Positions 1 through 13,167 of a stretch of 64,000 bases of DNA are shown in pieces (the first letter of the stretch is position 1; the number at the start of each line of letters is the position of its first letter). Origin of the DNA: Hirudinaria manillensis (lineage: Eukaryota; Annelida; Clitellata; Hirudinida; Hirudinidae); NCBI GenBank assembly GCA_034509925.1, contig CM067537.1:7108501-7172500 (forward strand), written 5' to 3'. The notes beneath the pieces were generated by a model. The model ran no database searches, was not told where the DNA came from, and saw nothing but the letters and a program-made list of their open reading frames with translations. Both the position numbers and the translations under genes were made by a program.

Positions 1-926
<926 letters not shown>

Positions 927-976
927 AAGCCTAATAAATTGTTAATAATAAATTAATAATGAATATTTTCTTTGGA

Positions 977-982
977 AATAAA
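977..982 (+). promoter_or_regulatory. Polyadenylation signal of the trypsin-like gene
   Basis: An AATAAA hexamer lies about 50 bases after the protease stop codon, the first perfect hexamer in the 3' flank. Confidence 0.6.
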
Positions 983-1471
983 GACTTTCGAAAATTGCGT
1001 TTGGTAGATTCATTGGAAGCGACACGTTTCATTTTTCCTATACTTTACCCTAATCCTGCATTTTAAGAATAAATTCTTCTAAATGTTATAAATTTTAGGA
1101 TTATTAATATCTTATTAACAATATTATTAATAATAGTGGGAGCGGAATTTATTAAGTTTTTCGAACACGTTTCAGAGGTTGAAAGCAACTTTGGAAATCA
1201 TTTAGTTTTGCGAAAATAATTTTGTTTTATAAAGAAATGAAAATAAATTAATTTATTTAAATTTCTGAATTTTTTTAAAATTTAAAGCAGCTCTAATTAC
1301 ATTAATTGATAATTAAATTGTTATCAATTTAAAATTTAATTAACTTTAAAATAAATATTAAGAATCTTTTATTTTGCCGAACTGATACCTCGTGAAAGCA
1401 ATATTCAAATATCGAGCACAAACAATCACAGATCCTTCAAATACTTAACATATACATAGAAATCTCGCAAT
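983..1471. other. Intergenic, AT-rich
   Basis: No coding exon was seen. The last 100 bases before the DIM1 start presumably hold its promoter and 5' leader; no TATA box is obvious. Upstream of that are short A/T runs. Confidence 0.5.
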
Positions 1472-1900
1472 ATGTCGTACTTCCTTCAGCATTTGTCTAA
1501 CGGATGGCAGGTGGACCAAGCCATTCTTTCCGAGGAGGAGAGGGTGGTCATTATTAGGTTTGGCCACGATTGGGATCCATCGTGCATGGTTATGGACGAA
1601 ACTTTGCTCAAGGTGGCAGAGAAGATTAGGAACTTTGGAGTTATCTACGTCGTTGACATCTCCCAAGTTCCCGATTTCAACAAGATGTACGAACTGTACG
1701 ATCCATGCACTGTCATGTTCTTCTACAGAAACAAGCATATCATGGTTGACTTCGGTACTGGAAACAACAACAAAATCAACTGGGCGATGGAAAATCCTCA
1801 GGAATTTATTGACATCGTGGAAACGGTGTTCAGGGGAGCCAGGAAAGGCAGGGGTCTCGTTGTCTCTCCAAAGGATTACTCAACCAAATACAAATATTAA
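1472..1900 (+). CDS. TXNL4A: U5 snRNP thioredoxin-like protein DIM1 / TXNL4A
   Basis: One uninterrupted 142-residue frame, the exact length usual for DIM1. It is very similar along its whole length to the family: NGWQVDQAI near the N-terminus, the RFGHDWDP segment where thioredoxin has CxxC (the catalytic Cys pair is absent, as expected), VPDFNKMYELYDPCTVMFF, GTGNNNKINWAM, and the C-terminal KGRGLVVSPKDYSTKY. In the family this is a structural component of the U5 and U4/U6.U5 tri-snRNP needed for spliceosome activation, in the nucleus. The gene has no intron here, unlike its multi-exon neighbours and the vertebrate gene, so it is either an ancestrally compact gene or an old functional retrocopy. 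AATAAA follows at 1939-1944. Confidence 0.97.
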   Translation: MSYFLQHLSNGWQVDQAILSEEERVVIIRFGHDWDPSCMVMDETLLKVAEKIRNFGVIYVVDISQVPDFNKMYELYDPCTVMFFYRNKHIMVDFGTGNNNKINWAMENPQEFIDIVETVFRGARKGRGLVVSPKDYSTKYKY

Positions 1901-1938
1901 ATGATAGGAGTATTTGTACTTTTAATGGAACGTTTTGA

Positions 1939-1944
1939 AATAAA
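1939..1944 (+). promoter_or_regulatory. Polyadenylation signal of TXNL4A
   Basis: AATAAA lies 39 bases after the stop codon. Confidence 0.7.
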
Positions 1945-2284
1945 ATGATTCTTTAATTTAAAATGTCTGAATTCAATTTTTTTTATTTTATAATGCGTTA
2001 AAGTCGTATTTTTATATAAACGCTCTGATCTTCTATCGATCTGAGTTATATCGCTTTTAAATTTGAGAATTTAGATATGAATATCAACATTTTCAATTTA
2101 TTTAAGGTGAGATCATTGAGTCAAACTTATGTCACGCCGAATTTATAAATCTTTCATATACGCAAAAATCATTCAACTTAAGTTTACTTTTAGTTTTTTA
2201 TTTACATATTGAAAATAGTGGTAGTTTCTTTTCAAATTCTAAAAGTCTGTGCCACATTTATTGAGAACTTTAATAAAGTAATTT

Positions 2285-5219
2285 ATGGAGAGAGTTTCTT
2301 CTACTTCTACCAAAACAAATATCTCTGTTGAGCAAAATGTTCTCACTACGGCGCTTTACCAACCCGATTTCTCAAATCTTTATGAGAGGTTGGATGTTTT
2401 CTTGCTATTAATAATTAAATATTTGGTTTATGTTTAATTTATTTATACATTATTAGAAACAACCATGTTTTTATTCAAACGAATGTAATATTGCATTAGG
2501 AGACCTGTTGAAAAAGATTTCCAGTTGGATCCAATCACATCGCACAACATCAAGCTGCTGAAATACATTCAGAAATGGAATAACTTTTCTGAACAACTTG
2601 ATTTGAAAGGGCAACAATATGAGGTAATTTATAAAGGGACATCTCATCAGCTTTTCAGGGAGGTGGAGGAGGAAAGATGAGATCAATTTATTTTTTAATT
2701 TTTGTTTCCTGCAAAACTTGCTTGCCTGCCAAGTAGTCATTGCTTCGCTCTTTTTGTATAAAAATACTCTGTTGACTTTTAGTGAAAGTAAATGTAGACA
2801 AGTAAATTGCAATCATAATTTGTTAACAGTTATTAGGTAACACAGAACACCTGCTGCCTCTTGTAAACACTGTCATAGAACCACCTCCTGAATCAAATGT
2901 TCCTCCAAGCAAACCATCAATGTTTCCATGCCCTCCTTTGAAGAGGTACAGACAGGAGAGAAAACTAAATACTTTTTCAATAATTTTGTTTTGTAAATAG
3001 ACTGTAATTTATTTAGGTAACAACATTATTTTAAAAAATTTGTTGTAATTTTTTTATTTTTTGTTATTTAGTTTATCAAGACCCAAGACCGGCAACGATA
3101 GAATTTTTCTCAATTGTGAAACATTAGATCCAAGTTGCAAGAGGAGATTGCTACAAAGATCCATTGTAATATCTTGCCTATACGAGGGATTAGATGGTCA
3201 GTTGTGTTTATTTCAGAAATTTGTACATGTTAAATCGTTAGATGATCAATGAAATGAATGTCGACCACATATTTTAACTTGAAAAAAACCTTTAACCTAT
3301 ACTTTATGCATGACATAATTTTTTACGAAATTCATGTTTATTAATTGTTATTGTTAATGTATTGCAGAATTAGTATTAATTATAATAATATATTTAGTAA
3401 TTATATTATCCAATAATATTATATAATAATAATAAATAATTATAATTATATAATAATAATATATAAATAATAATAATTAGTATTAATCATAACAAACTTA
3501 CATCAAGGTTTGATATTTTCCTGTTTATAGATTGCAACAGACACATTCTGGACACACTGACTGATCTTCTTGACAATTTCCTCTCCACAATTTCAACTCA
3601 AATGGCTTGCGCCAATCTTGCAACTCACTCGTCTTGCGACACTCAAACCCCTCTCAACGATTTGGTGAGAATCGATAATTTCTAATAATTTAAATTATTA
3701 TACGATAAATTATAAAACGATTAAAACATTATATGTCGCTGACATTTTAATGACATTAACGACCGATTAATTGTTTTGTCATGACTGAAGAAACGATGTC
3801 ATCTCATGATGCAGTCGTGTGACTTCAAGCCCACCACTCTGTCATCCTCGCATTAATTCCTCCGAAATCTTGCACCAGGTGAACCTGCAGAAGGTCCTCG
3901 TCTGCTCCGGCGTCGGCACCGTCAGGGACGTCGTGGACTTCCAGAAGTCGAACTTTTCCGACCGCAATCACAGGCTGTCGAAACTTTCGGAGGCCACGTT
4001 CAAGGATTGCCTTTCGAAGCAGGACAAGTGGAAGAAGGAACTCCTGCCCCAGACCTCGGAGATGACCGACAGTCCTTCTGGGTAACTGGCGTTGCTATGC
4101 GCTACTAATGACGACAACATTTACATAATTTATTTAGCTTTTAATTGCGATTTATTTAATTGATATCTCGCTCGTGTAATTGCGACGATAGTTTTTACAG
4201 CAAAATAAATTATGTTAATTACGCGCTCTCGGAGGCTTAATTAGTTTGAAACTATAATTTTTGCCGTAATTAATTAGTTAATGATGAAAGTAGTGATTAA
4301 TAATTTATCGGTTAATCGCTTGGAAGCGTCTAAATATGTATTTATTCGTTTAGATTTGAACGATATTTGGTCGACAGAATTATGAATTTTCATTTATAAA
4401 TTTATATTTTCACGGCAGATTCCCGAACAGGAATATATCCGAGCCTTTGACAGCTGATTTTCATGCGAGCAGGAGAGGTCTTAGTCTTTTAATTGCAATG
4501 AATTATTGTTATTATTATTATCATTATTGTTGCTGTTATTATTATTATTATTATTTATTTATTTTTTTTTGCTTATTGGCTCATCATATTCATCAACAAT
4601 AATATTAATTAAGAATAACATTTATGCTCTATTTATTATTTAATCTTTCATTTTAAGTGGAGAAAATGTGTAAGTAATGCCGTATCGTTATTATCATCAT
4701 TATTACCACTACCACAACCATCATCACCCTCTTCATTATTATTATCATTCTTAATGCCTGCTGCAATTCCTATCTTCTAATTCCTAAATTAATTATAATT
4801 GTCGTTTGTTTAATTTTTTGCTTGAAATACAAACTGTTGTTTTTGTTGTCACTGTTAGTATTGTTGTTGTTGAGCAGACGGTTCTTCATTGAAGAGAGGG
4901 GCAGACGCCATGGGACCGTCATCAGAGGAGGAGTGAGTTTGGATGATTGATTGTTTATTTGATGATGATGATGATTTGTTTCTATTTTTATTATGTGATA
5001 ATGACGATGATGATTATCATAATGATGGATGATGAGCGTATATGACTGAGGTGTTTGTGAAGTGCGCTGAAATTGTGATGTTCTTCAGCTAGTCAAGAAA
5101 ACATGGTGTTGTTTTAGTTATTTTTATGCAATTAATTTAATTAATTCAATTTTATTTCCAGCGTCCTCGGTTTTTATGGTCATGCAGAGTATGTCAACTC
5201 AAATCCTGCCAAAAAGTAG
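2285..5219 (+). CDS. SUPT7L: SUPT7L-like (STAF65-gamma) SAGA/STAGA histone-fold subunit
   Basis: Nine coding exons: 2285-2388, 2500-2623, 2830-2945, 3072-3196, 3531-3664, 3879-4081, 4419-4477, 4878-4932, 5162-5219. All phases match and total 978 bases, giving 325 residues. Start chosen as the ATG opening exon 1 (MERVSSTST). Similarity to SUPT7L is recalled, not computed: an N-terminal segment with TSHNIKLLKYIQ, then a bromodomain-associated histone fold at about residues 145-230 containing LLQRSIVISCL and HILDTLTDLLDNFL, followed by VCSGVGTVRDVVDFQK, which fits the family's GIGSVLSLQKFW stretch. The last exons encode an acidic, disordered tail. SUPT7L pairs with SUPT3H or TAF-type histone folds in the SAGA coactivator core. 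The last three exons are only 55-59 bases. Alternative: another TAF-like histone-fold protein. Confidence 0.7.
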
Positions 5220-5860
5220 GACTTTTAGAATTGATTGTAATTGTTCATAATGATGTAATAATAACTATATATATAAAATAATAATAATAATAATGATAAT
5301 AATAACATTTATAACTCATAGTTATTATCGTTACTGCTTAACTACATTGTTGTGAATCAACATTTTCAAGGGCAAAAATATGAAAACACTTCACAGGGAG
5401 AAGCAGTTTAAGGATGAAGTACTGGATTCATAATAATTCATAATAATTCATAATAAAAAATAAAACTATTGAAATGCATGTCGACTTGTTCTAATCGTGC
5501 TGAGTTTTCGTCTGTCCGTCCACCTTATTATATTTTGAGTCATTGTTTGTCAAGTTAATACTTTCGCAAAGAAAGAAAATTGCCGATACTTTAAGGCTCT
5601 CGCTTTGTTTATAATAATTAATATTTAAAAATAGGCTAATAAAAAAATAAGTTACCAATGAAAGCCTTGCATGAGGGCCGCTTAGGCGTGTATTTGCTAC
5701 ACGGAAAAAACCCAATCTATTTTTGGGATTTTCGGTTTCAGTTGAAAGTTATTATGGGGTTTATTGTGATTCATGTCCTGGTATGACATCATGCTACAGC
5801 TTCTGAGGTCTTTAATTTTTTGACAAGCGGAAATCGACAAAATCTGATGTCTACGTTTTG

Positions 5861-5861
5861 C

Positions 5862-5894
<33 letters not shown>

Positions 5895-5945
5895 CATTAT
5901 TATTATTATTATTATCATTATTATTATTATTATCATTATCGTTGT
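5861..5945. repeat. (ATT)n microsatellite with ATC variants
   Basis: About 85 bases of trinucleotide ATT with sparse ATC interruptions, 640 bases past the SUPT7L-like stop codon. It produces poly-Tyr/Leu and poly-Ile pseudo-reading frames on the two strands. Confidence 0.95.
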
Positions 5946-6511
5946 TGTTATTGCTATTGCTATTATTACCGGTATTACGTGTTATTAATTATTTTTTTGT
6001 GTTTTTTGAAGCTGTGTCCTGTTTTAATATTAATGCCAACAAATACCATTAAATTCTTTCAAAGCGTTTACAGATTTTATAATTACTCAATGTAATCTGC
6101 CCGATTACATTATACGGACTGAGAGCGTACGTACGTTGGACATAGTGGCTGAATGCAACTTAATCGTACCCCGGTACAGATTGTAACTTACAATCTTCAA
6201 GAAAACACCCGTGTGAAACTTTCTAATGAAAAGAGATCGAAGTTAAAGTGGAAAAGTGGCCAGTGCTGGGATTAAGATTTGCTTGACATCCTGCTGTGAG
6301 TTGACAGCACTCGAGGGACCTATCAGAACCATTTAGGACTGAGAGTGCCAGTTAATTGTTAGTTAATGGCGCACTCGAGAAAGTGATGATAATCGTTCAA
6401 CTTCGCTGAGGTGAAGCGACTATTGGCAAACTGAAAGACAAGTTTTTTCGCTCGGCAACAAATAGTTCGCAAGTTTATGACTGTCACTTTTTTTACTCCC
6501 TGCGACCCAAT

Positions 6512-6530
6512 GGGGAGAGCAGATCTCCCC
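6512..6530. other. Perfect 7-bp stem-loop in a GC-rich patch
   Basis: GGGGAGA at 6512-6518 pairs with TCTCCCC at 6524-6530 across a 5-base loop. No known RNA family was recognised. Confidence 0.5.
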
Positions 6531-9500
6531 CGGGCCTGACCATTAGTGACCCATCCTCCGTTGACGTCGATACCATTGAATCGTGGATCCGGATGGATGC
6601 TAGTATAATCGAGAAATCCTGAACGTTTTCAGGTCAATTGGGAACTTCTTAGATCTAGATAAAAGTAGCTTGGGGTTTTTTAAGGCCACTCTGGTCTTCA
6701 TCTTCATTAATAGCCGTTATATTAAATATTAGTTTGTCAATAGCATTTATATTTATTATTAATTTCAATTGGATGCAATAGTAGATAAATTTGGAGCAAA
6801 AGTGGAATTTAACAAGGACATTGCAAGGTCAGTACCTGTGACTCAGTGTTCTGTCACAGATATGGGACGGCAAATTCAGGCTCGTCAAGATGTGCAACGA
6901 TGTCTTTCCCCTCTTTTTCTATCCGCATCTCTATTATAATAGATTTGTTTTTAAATAATTAGAATTGCATTTATGCGCTTTGCTTGGTAACCCTGATCTT
7001 AATTGCTTTTAATTGATTTATGTGATTAATTCACTTGAAATCAGTGATCGATGCTTAATTGACTTCAGTAGGACCTTCGAGACATATTTGTTGTACTTAG
7101 CTTAGAAAAGAATCAACAGCCATATTTTAATAAACTGAGTTGTTTAGATTGATTAGAAGGACGCTAGTCGCCCACGGCGTACGTTTAAGCCTTGTTTATC
7201 AAATATGTTTCGTAAGGTGACCGAAACTCTAGCCTTGTACTGTTTGAGAATCGACAGATCTTTTTTAAACCTTCAGACCATTTGGAAACAGCGGACGATC
7301 ATAATGAAGGCCATCGTGAGGAGAACATATGACGCGGAACCGACAAAAATATTCGCCATTTTTAAGCGGAGGCCTAGTGATGTGCGAGACTTTCGCATAA
7401 GCTTAATTGTCGAGAAGAAGGGACTATAAGTTAATACTGATGAGTCGTACTTAATGAATACTTTTGTAATTAACTCGTGAGATATTGTTGCTGTTGTTTT
7501 GGAAGTTTGACCTATATTCAAGATGATGTTTATTCTACTTTATTTTTGTTTGTTTGTTCGGTCGGTGGTAGATCTGGAATCTAGAACATCACGTCCACGG
7601 GCGTACAATTGAACACTTTTCTAGAGGACATTTTTTTTTGTTGGTCCGGGGGAAAAATATATGTAAATATTAATAGAAATTTAATGATTATCATTAGACG
7701 TACCATCATTAGGCACGTGCCTAAACGAAAAATAAATAAAGCACAAATTCAAGCTATTAACTTTATGAGGCGTTTATACCTACAACCAAAAGCTGATTAA
7801 AAGTTTTTCATTCTTAGCAAACATTCTTTAAGCATGCAAATCATGAATACAATTATATGTATACAATTGAATACAATTGTTTGTCCGTATGTTAAGATTT
7901 ATTGATTTGAAGACAACGATTTCTGTACACTCTCGAGAGATGGCTCATAAGTAAACAGAAAAGGAACAATGGGCAATTATTCCAAAGGACATGCATTAAT
8001 AATGAAGCGATAATGGATGTTGATTTTTATTTTGCAAAAATGGCTGTAGACAATCACAATTTACGAAAGAGCAAGAGAAAGGCATTTTATTTGCAGAACA
8101 AAATTCATAACTTCAAGATTTAGTTAATGGCACACGGCGCCTCGTAATTTGGTCTGCCGGCAGTGGTCTCAAATAGTACTGATATTGCTCAAACCGGTTT
8201 TGCAGTACAACGTATTGAAAGGCGTTGAATTTACAGACTTATCGCATTTATTGAACTCAGATCCAGATCAACTTACTAAAAACTGGAAACGCCTAAAACA
8301 ATGCACACACCGATCAAAACATAAGCAAACGTACATTTTCAAGTTTCGTTAGAATGAAAGTTTCAAATTTTAAATTTTATAAAATCATTCAGCTTTAAAT
8401 GATATAGAAGTAAGTCTTGTCTCTTTTCTGGGCCATACAGATTCAATTTATGAGTGACCGATGAATGGATGAATGGCTGTTGAAGCAAACAATTTTTTTT
8501 CTCACGATTTAATTTATTTAGCGCTGCCTAATTGAGCCCCGAAGAGTTCAACAAGAGCAGTTGAACAAGTCACTAGGCATTTCAAAAAAAAAGATACACG
8601 ATAATGTGATGCTAACGAGAGATACGTATGTCAGTGATAGTAAATCACCTACAATCGGGAAACAAACCCTTGTGTCTTCTCTAGACTCCAGGACACACAA
8701 AAAACGTTTTTACCAGCCCGAGTGGAAATGAATCAGAGTCTTGACTGTTCAGTTTAGTTTCAGGAAATTTAACTTAAGAAAAAATAAATTGCGAATTGTT
8801 TTCATTGGTGTGAACAAATTGGTTTAATTTAAAGATTTAATTTAGTATTTATCATGACAATCACAATTTATTTTTTGCTGTTTTTATTTATATTCTGATG
8901 ATGAACATCAACCAAACCCAGCTGAACCTAGTCACGTACTTCGCCAGTTCGTGATCCGTCTGGGGAGCTCACACGCGCATCTTGAGAGAAGTTAGGACAA
9001 CGAAACTAACAATTAAAAGGAAATCTAAAACGATAAACAAGCAAACAAACAAACAAAAATATATGTATATACAAGATGAATAAATTAGATAATAAACAAT
9101 GGATGAAAATAGCTTCTTATTAAGTCTAAAAAATCATTCAAAGTAGTTTCATTCATAGCGAGCATGAACTAGCTATGGTTTTTTGAGGTTATAAAGACGG
9201 GAAGTTCCCAAATCTCTATTCGTTCGTTCTGGGCTGCTTACTGCGTTCACTTTGTCAGTTGTATTAACCAAGACCAAATTATATTTCTTAATTAACCATA
9301 ATTAATTATTAATAATCGTCATCGTTTTAAAATATTGTAAATTGATTTCAATCATTTTCGCGAATACGAAAATCACTGGGCTTCTGTGAGAGGCTTTAAA
9401 CCCTGGAGACACAAAGGCAGATTATTTATAAACCTTGTAAGGTTTGATTCATTTTTATCGCAGATCAGTTCTATTCATGAATGTATTCAAAGCAATCGGA

Positions 9501-11558
9501 AGCATTCGCAACCCTTCAATACTTTCTCAAGGTGTTTGCTTGAAGGAAATCATGTAATGCTTTGCTGCTAACTCGTCCATGAAATGTTAAATAACATAAT
9601 ATCGAGATTACTATTAATATTTTATAATAATATTACTATTAATACGTAATAAACCGGGCTGATGGTTGCAATATTTCAACCGACGTTTGTAACAGCTGCA
9701 TTGTTTCGAACACACAAAAAAAGGCATTTGTTTATGCTGGATAACTAAGCAATCTATTGGACCTAAATGACTTGTTCGGTCTCATGACCATCTTAGGTTT
9801 GCGTGACAGAAGTTATTGAAATAACATTTTAAAAAATGAAATAAAATATAAATAAAAATAAATAAAATTGAAATGTCTCCTGGGGATAGAAACGGAAAAA
9901 GGCTTTGTATTTGCGGATCGTTGTTCCTCTGTTGGAATTCCAAAACATCGCGAGAAGCATTTAGCAGACATTACAGTAACAATTAAAGTTTATATTTCAA
10001 ACAATCAACATTTAAAGTAAGCATAATTATTTTAAAGTCGCTTAATCGCATCATCCATCGGCGCATTTAAGGTTTCGAACTCAGACGATGCAGGGTACAG
10101 AAGGGCAAACTGTACATCGTTGACCTCGTTTTGGTTCTCATAAGCAAAAGTCAAAGGGCAGGGGGTATCATCATCATCATCGTCGTCGTCATCGTTGGCA
10201 CCATCATCAATTTAATCTAGAAATCGCCTCTATAATCATCACCATCATCATCTTTGACTTAAAGCACATTTGCAGAGAGAATAGAAAATGGAAATATTCG
10301 TTTATGTAGCCGCTCGTATGTTTTGATGGAAATTTGAAACACTTGAAAATACGTAGAAGTTGATCCAGGATTCGAGTCTTTCCACGTCTCCGATGATTGT
10401 TGTCGATGATTGTTACTTAAAACACTTAAAAACATGAGGACCCGCTGAGGCATTCACGATTTCGTTTGTGTTTCATAGGCTGCATAGGATGCAAACTAAA
10501 ACTAATTGGTGCTTGTTGTTGTTGTTGTTTGTATTTTTTAAATTAATTTAAAAATAGGTTTCTTTAAAAAAAAGAAGAACGATTTAAAGAATTCCGAAAC
10601 TTGTAAATAATAAATAAAAATACTTATAATACCGATGACAACGCAAATAATAATATTAATAATAATAAAATAATAATGATAATAATAATAATAATAATAA
10701 TTGATTAAATAAAGAGATTAATAAATATAAATAAACAAATACAAATTAATAAATAGTTTACAGCAACAAATAAATAATTGATTAAAAAAGTAAATTTGAG
10801 AAACAACAATGTTGAGCAACATCGGCTCAACACTTGGAAATCCCGCTGCATCGAAAGGTCATAGATCACCCTCTCTTCTTAGAAATCAACCTTATTTGTT
10901 AGAGGAAAGACCTTGACCTAATTTCCACATTTAGATAGTTGGTAATTTTCCATCGAATAATAAAAAAACATTTTCTATTTTCTATTGAATATTTAAAAAA
11001 AACTGTTCACTATTTCCAAAAATGTTGCTCAGTCTCCTCAAAGGACAGAAAGGAAATGAATAATTCATTGATATTCAAAAGAATCTCGGCTAGAAACTAT
11101 TTCTTCTGAGATATTTTATCTTGGTTTCATTTTTAATTTTAAAAATATCTCTTTTTTTATTCTTTTATTATCTCGGGTCTTTCTTAAAGAATGTCATCAA
11201 CATATGACAAGGATGGTCAAAGTATTGGCAGCAGTTTGTATTCCTACATTAAGGATGCATAATATGCTATTTGATTGTATTTACTGCAGACATTTGAGAA
11301 CGGAATAATTATTAGTTTGAGCATAACAATTGATAGCCATTTTGGATCCGTTTAATGCAATAATTCCTTTCTTTGGCTATCGTATGGTATTTTATTGTAC
11401 CGATACATCACCTGAGAATCAGAATCAGATATAGACAGTCGGAATTTTGACAGCCCGCTTTCGATTGCTAGCTAGCTTAAGTTGATCTTGTCGGTATTTT
11501 TTTTTCAGATCTATTTGCGAGATTCAGGCGACAAGGTACTTCAATACGAAGACGTGAC

Positions 11559-12824
11559 ATGGACGTCCAAATGCAATTCGATTCGGCTTTCTTGAATGTT
11601 GAGGTTGAGCTCGAATTTATACTGTTTGCTTTAGATTCCTACGTCGATTGTACGATAATCTAGACAATCTATTCGTGTAGGAACTGGATGACCTCCAAAC
11701 TATAATTACCCGAGACAATGAAACTTGGTGCTGGGAAAGAGAGGAATCGATATCCATGAACCCTGCAATTTCCACCAACTACGAATGTCACGGTAGCATC
11801 CTGTCTCCTATTTCATCTTCCGCTTGCTTCAGCCCTGAAAGCCAGACCAGCCCAATCTACCCCGTCACCGTTCAAAGACTCTCCTCAGTAGATTCTGACG
11901 ATCATCTCTGTCAATTCTTTGTGAATGCAGACGATGATGAAAGAAAGATAAAACGGAGGGAACAGAACAGGAAAGCAGCCAAAACTTGCAGGGAAAAGAA
12001 GAAGAAATTGGCCGACCAATCGATTCAAGTTAGGAAGAGTTTCAAGATTTTCTACCATTTTGCAATCTTTTTTCTGTTGCTTAAAGATGCAACTGCCTCC
12101 ATTTGTTGCCTGGTCTTTGCAGGGCTGTTCCAAGACTGATTTTTTTGGTCTTATTTTGCATTATCAACAATTAGTTTACGATTATTTTGCACGCTATCTT
12201 AAAAAACAACAAATAACTGACGGATACAGTGTGGCCTATTTAGGAAAGAATTTCACTTTCAAGAGCATTGTCATTTTTAGATAAAGAAGGATTCTTAAAT
12301 CGTTGCCTTAAGACCCAATTTTTCAATTTCTTTTTAAAATCTATAACCTAGTTCAATTTACTTAAAATTATAACAATTAGATTACTTACTCGTTACTGTT
12401 ATCTTTCTTAATATATGTAACTATTTATAATTTTATTCCTTTAACCAATGCTTTAACTTGAGTGCAATTAAAAATATTAACCGAGGTTAATTATCCGAGA
12501 TTCACTTTTAAAAGCAACGCCACAATTGTGTCTTTCCAAAATGGAATAAAATAATTGCACGCTCAATTATGACGTGTTAGAACAAAAATAAAATATAAAG
12601 CGAAATAAAAAGAATAAAATGAATAAACATTTCAATTCAAGGAATATCAGCAGGCCTGTTGCGAACATACCAGATTGCAGTACCTCCTCAATCAAGCCAG
12701 AAAGGAAAAGGAGAATTTGGACCAACAGATTTTCAGGGTCAAGTACTATTGTCCACTGATACCAAGAGTCGCTCACAATTCGAACCCCGTGAATGGCTTT
12801 AAGCATGGGCCCTGTACTATTTAA
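11559..12824 (+). CDS. bZIP transcription factor, FOS/ATF3/BATF-like basic region
   Basis: Coding exons 11559-11603, 11681-12028 and 12654-12824 (acceptor alternatively one codon earlier, at 12651), all phase 0, encode 187 residues. A strong polypyrimidine-AG acceptor just before 11510 implies a non-coding leader exon further upstream. Residues 102-125 form a bZIP basic region: KRREQNRKAAKTCREKKKK has the N-x(2)-AA-x(2)-CR core of AP-1/ATF3-type factors. The last exon supplies a helical Leu/Glu/Lys/Gln segment (LQYLLNQARKEKENL) and ends KHGPCTI, reminiscent of the HRPxC ending of FOS/ATF3/JDP proteins. The N-terminal 100 residues are Ser/Pro-rich, a possible transactivation region. The zipper is atypical: the Leu heptads near the basic region are not regular. 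If intron 2 is retained, the frame runs on to a different, non-zipper end at 12139. Confidence 0.75.
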
Positions 12825-12854
12825 AATATTAGAAATACTTTTCTTTATAATATT

Positions 12855-12950
12855 TAAAAGTTATAATAATAATAGTAATAATATTAATAATAATAATATT
12901 AATTAGTAATAATAATAATAATAATTAGTAATAATAATAATAATAATTTA
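12855..12950. repeat. Imperfect (AAT)n microsatellite
   Basis: Runs of AAT/TAA with interruptions by TTAGT, immediately 3' of the bZIP stop codon. Confidence 0.85.
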
Positions 12951-13153
12951 ACAGTAAATCCTCGTTAATGTTTATAAGTTTCCGAATCCAAAGAACCATT
13001 AATATTAAAATTATTACTGCTGTTATTATTATTACTGTTATTGTCGTCGTCGTTTTTATTTGAGACTCATTTACTAGCAAAAATATCGTCAAATTGCTAT
13101 AAATGGTCTGGTCTCGTTGCCTTGATTACTGTTATTTATGTTTATTTGTTTAC

Positions 13154-13167
13154 GTTTCTATGGCAAC
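13154..13167 (+). promoter_or_regulatory. RFX-type X-box
   Basis: GTTTCTATGGCAAC matches the degenerate X-box RTHNYYWTRRNRAC at all 14 positions. A 13/14 match (GTTGCCTTGATTAC) lies 25 bases upstream at 13116-13129. Function is inferred only from the motif. Confidence 0.35.

Larger units (their letters stand above)
5220..11558. other. Gene-poor 6.3 kb interval
   Basis: No exon with family similarity was found on either strand. Open frames such as 7205-7429, 7609-7800, 8149-8352 and 9386-9571 are short, start in AT-rich DNA, lack splice or homology support and are not called. A GC-rich patch at about 6480-6600 carries a perfect 7-bp stem-loop. A TATA-like TATAAA near 9191 with downstream TCAGTT near 9256 could mark a promoter, possibly of the bZIP gene, whose first coding exon has a splice acceptor upstream and therefore a non-coding leader exon elsewhere. 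Confidence 0.45.

Noticed and set aside
11885-12284. Alternative frames overlapping the bZIP gene (11885-12133 minus, 12060-12284 plus)
   Set aside because: Shadows of the coding exon and of intron 2; no similarity or splice context.
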